Shown piece by piece: positions 5,186 through 5,864 of a DNA stretch of 5,864 nt (position 1 is the first letter of the stretch; the number at the start of each line of letters is the position of its first letter). Position numbers and translations under genes: made by a program. Source of the DNA: Candidatus Aegiribacteria sp. (lineage in GTDB: Bacteria; Fermentibacterota; Fermentibacteria; Fermentibacterales; JCC-6); assembly GCA_030600975.1 (NCBI GenBank), contig JAUVUL010000140.1, forward strand, positions 1 to 5,864, in the 5' to 3' direction. The notes beneath the pieces were generated by a model that saw only the letters and a program-made list of their open reading frames with translations, was not told the DNA's origin and did no database searches.

Positions 5186-5864
5186 ACCTCCTCCCCAGCA
5201 CCCGCTATAATCATAATCATCTTCGAATATTCCCGAACAGGAATTGCAGCTATCGTCAGCTTCCTGTGCAAGATGTATACAAAGAAGGAGACATACGATT
5301 CCACCGACAACTCCTACAATGACCCAGGTGCTTACTCCACCATCCTTCGAAACCGACCCTTCGACGTAATAACAACCTGTCGGACCGCTGACACCGTAAT
5401 AGGAATCATCTTCTGTCAGATCTCCTCCGGGGTAATTCTCCAGGATTGAGATCTCACGGCCTTCAACCAGTGCCTCCGGCTGGGCATCATCGGTATTGAC
5501 CCAGAAAAGAACCGTATGATTATTGCCTTCGACTGTTATCTCATAAACCCGTTCTTCGTAGATTCTCCTGAATAAGAAATAGTCAACATCCCCCGGATAA
5601 TCCACTTTCCCTTCCTGAGTGGGGAATTGGCTGAGTGATTTTGCTGCATGCCAGCCTGGAATTTCATCCAGCAGAAGAATGTAATCGCCTGTCTCTCCGG
5701 GCATCAGAGGAACCGCCCTGGCGATATAGCTTCCCTCATCCCAGCAGTCCCAGTAGGCTGCTTCTGTCCCTGTTCGCTGGTCGTCAGGAGTGGTTCTACT
5801 CGAGAACAGAACCGTTCCCTCCGGATCAAGTATGTCTATCGCAAGTTCCAGATCACCTTCAGTA
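5177..5864 (-). CDS. PPC-like domain surface protein with C-terminal transmembrane helix, 5' end outside the window
   Basis: The frame is open from the right edge to TGA at 5177, leaving 228 visible residues; the start and any signal peptide lie outside. An internal ATG at 5704 is not the start, because the same frame continues upstream with well-matching domain sequence. Residues 1-70 are the end of a PPC-like beta domain: DLELAIDILDPEGTVLFSS, then DEGSYIARAV and GDYILLLDEIPGW. A second such domain spans about 73-172, with 'GKVDYPGDVDYFLFRRIYEERVYEITVEG' as the G-x-I/V-x-x-x-G-D-x-D-x-F signature. PPC domains are found in secreted enzymes and surface proteins. One hydrophobic helix follows (about 176-199, VSTWVIVGVVGGIVCLLLCI), then a roughly 27-residue tail, acidic with three Cys and ending CWGGGGN. 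The tail has no basic anchor. It is probably a membrane-attached extracytoplasmic protein; any enzymatic domain would lie upstream. It converges with the DUF3795 gene. Confidence 0.82.
   Translation of the reverse strand, partial: TEGDLELAIDILDPEGTVLFSSRTTPDDQRTGTEAAYWDCWDEGSYIARAVPLMPGETGDYILLLDEIPGWHAAKSLSQFPTQEGKVDYPGDVDYFLFRRIYEERVYEITVEGNNHTVLFWVNTDDAQPEALVEGREISILENYPGGDLTEDDSYYGVSGPTGCYYVEGSVSKDGGVSTWVIVGVVGGIVCLLLCIHLAQEADDSCNSCSGIFEDDYDYSGCWGGGGN

Overview
The window reads as a piece of chromosome from a Gram-negative-type bacterium, probably an environmental or poorly characterised lineage. The evidence is a periplasmic DUF3108 protein, a family-4 glycosyltransferase and a surface-type protein with PPC-like beta domains. 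A Fibrobacteres-Chlorobi-Bacteroidetes-related candidate phylum would fit, but nothing here fixes the taxon. Clear purine-rich Shine-Dalgarno sites precede the plus-strand genes. No RNA gene, CRISPR array or transposase was found.

Layout. On the minus strand, bases 2218 to 1 hold a three-gene run: a GT-B glycosyltransferase (GT4 type), a DUF3108 protein, and an unrecognised protein cut by the left edge. The gaps are 18 nt and a 4-nt GTGA overlap, so the three are probably one transcript. The first two products suggest a cell-envelope or surface-glycan role (inference). A divergent intergenic region of only 46 bp separates this run from a plus-strand class I/II PLP-dependent aminotransferase (2265-3437) whose key active-site residues are all visible.

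After a 185-bp spacer comes a visibly AT-richer stretch (about 3600-5020). It holds two plus-strand genes: a GNAT acetyltransferase with a C-terminal YoaP-like, thioredoxin-fold-like domain, and a cysteine-rich DUF3795 protein. Hand counts on single 60-base lines give 28-40% GC here against 53-55% in the flanking genes, so the pair was probably acquired horizontally. The DUF3795 gene is flanked by an inverted octamer (GTTATATG / CATATAAC). Its downstream copy is one end of a 92-bp inverted-repeat structure that looks like a divergent integron attC site or the end of some other mobile unit. This is the most speculative but most interesting structural signal in the window.

The right end (5864 to 5177, minus strand) is the C-terminal part of a secreted or surface protein. 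It has two PPC-like beta domains, one transmembrane helix and a short acidic, Cys/Gly-rich tail. The reading frame stays open to the window edge.

No stretch longer than 300 bases lacks a gene. The longest gaps are 3438-3622 and 5020-5176, and both are described below. Nothing here amounts to a convincing new defence or catalytic system. The items most worth checking are the AT-rich pair with its flanking repeats, and the unusual C-terminal tail of the PPC protein.
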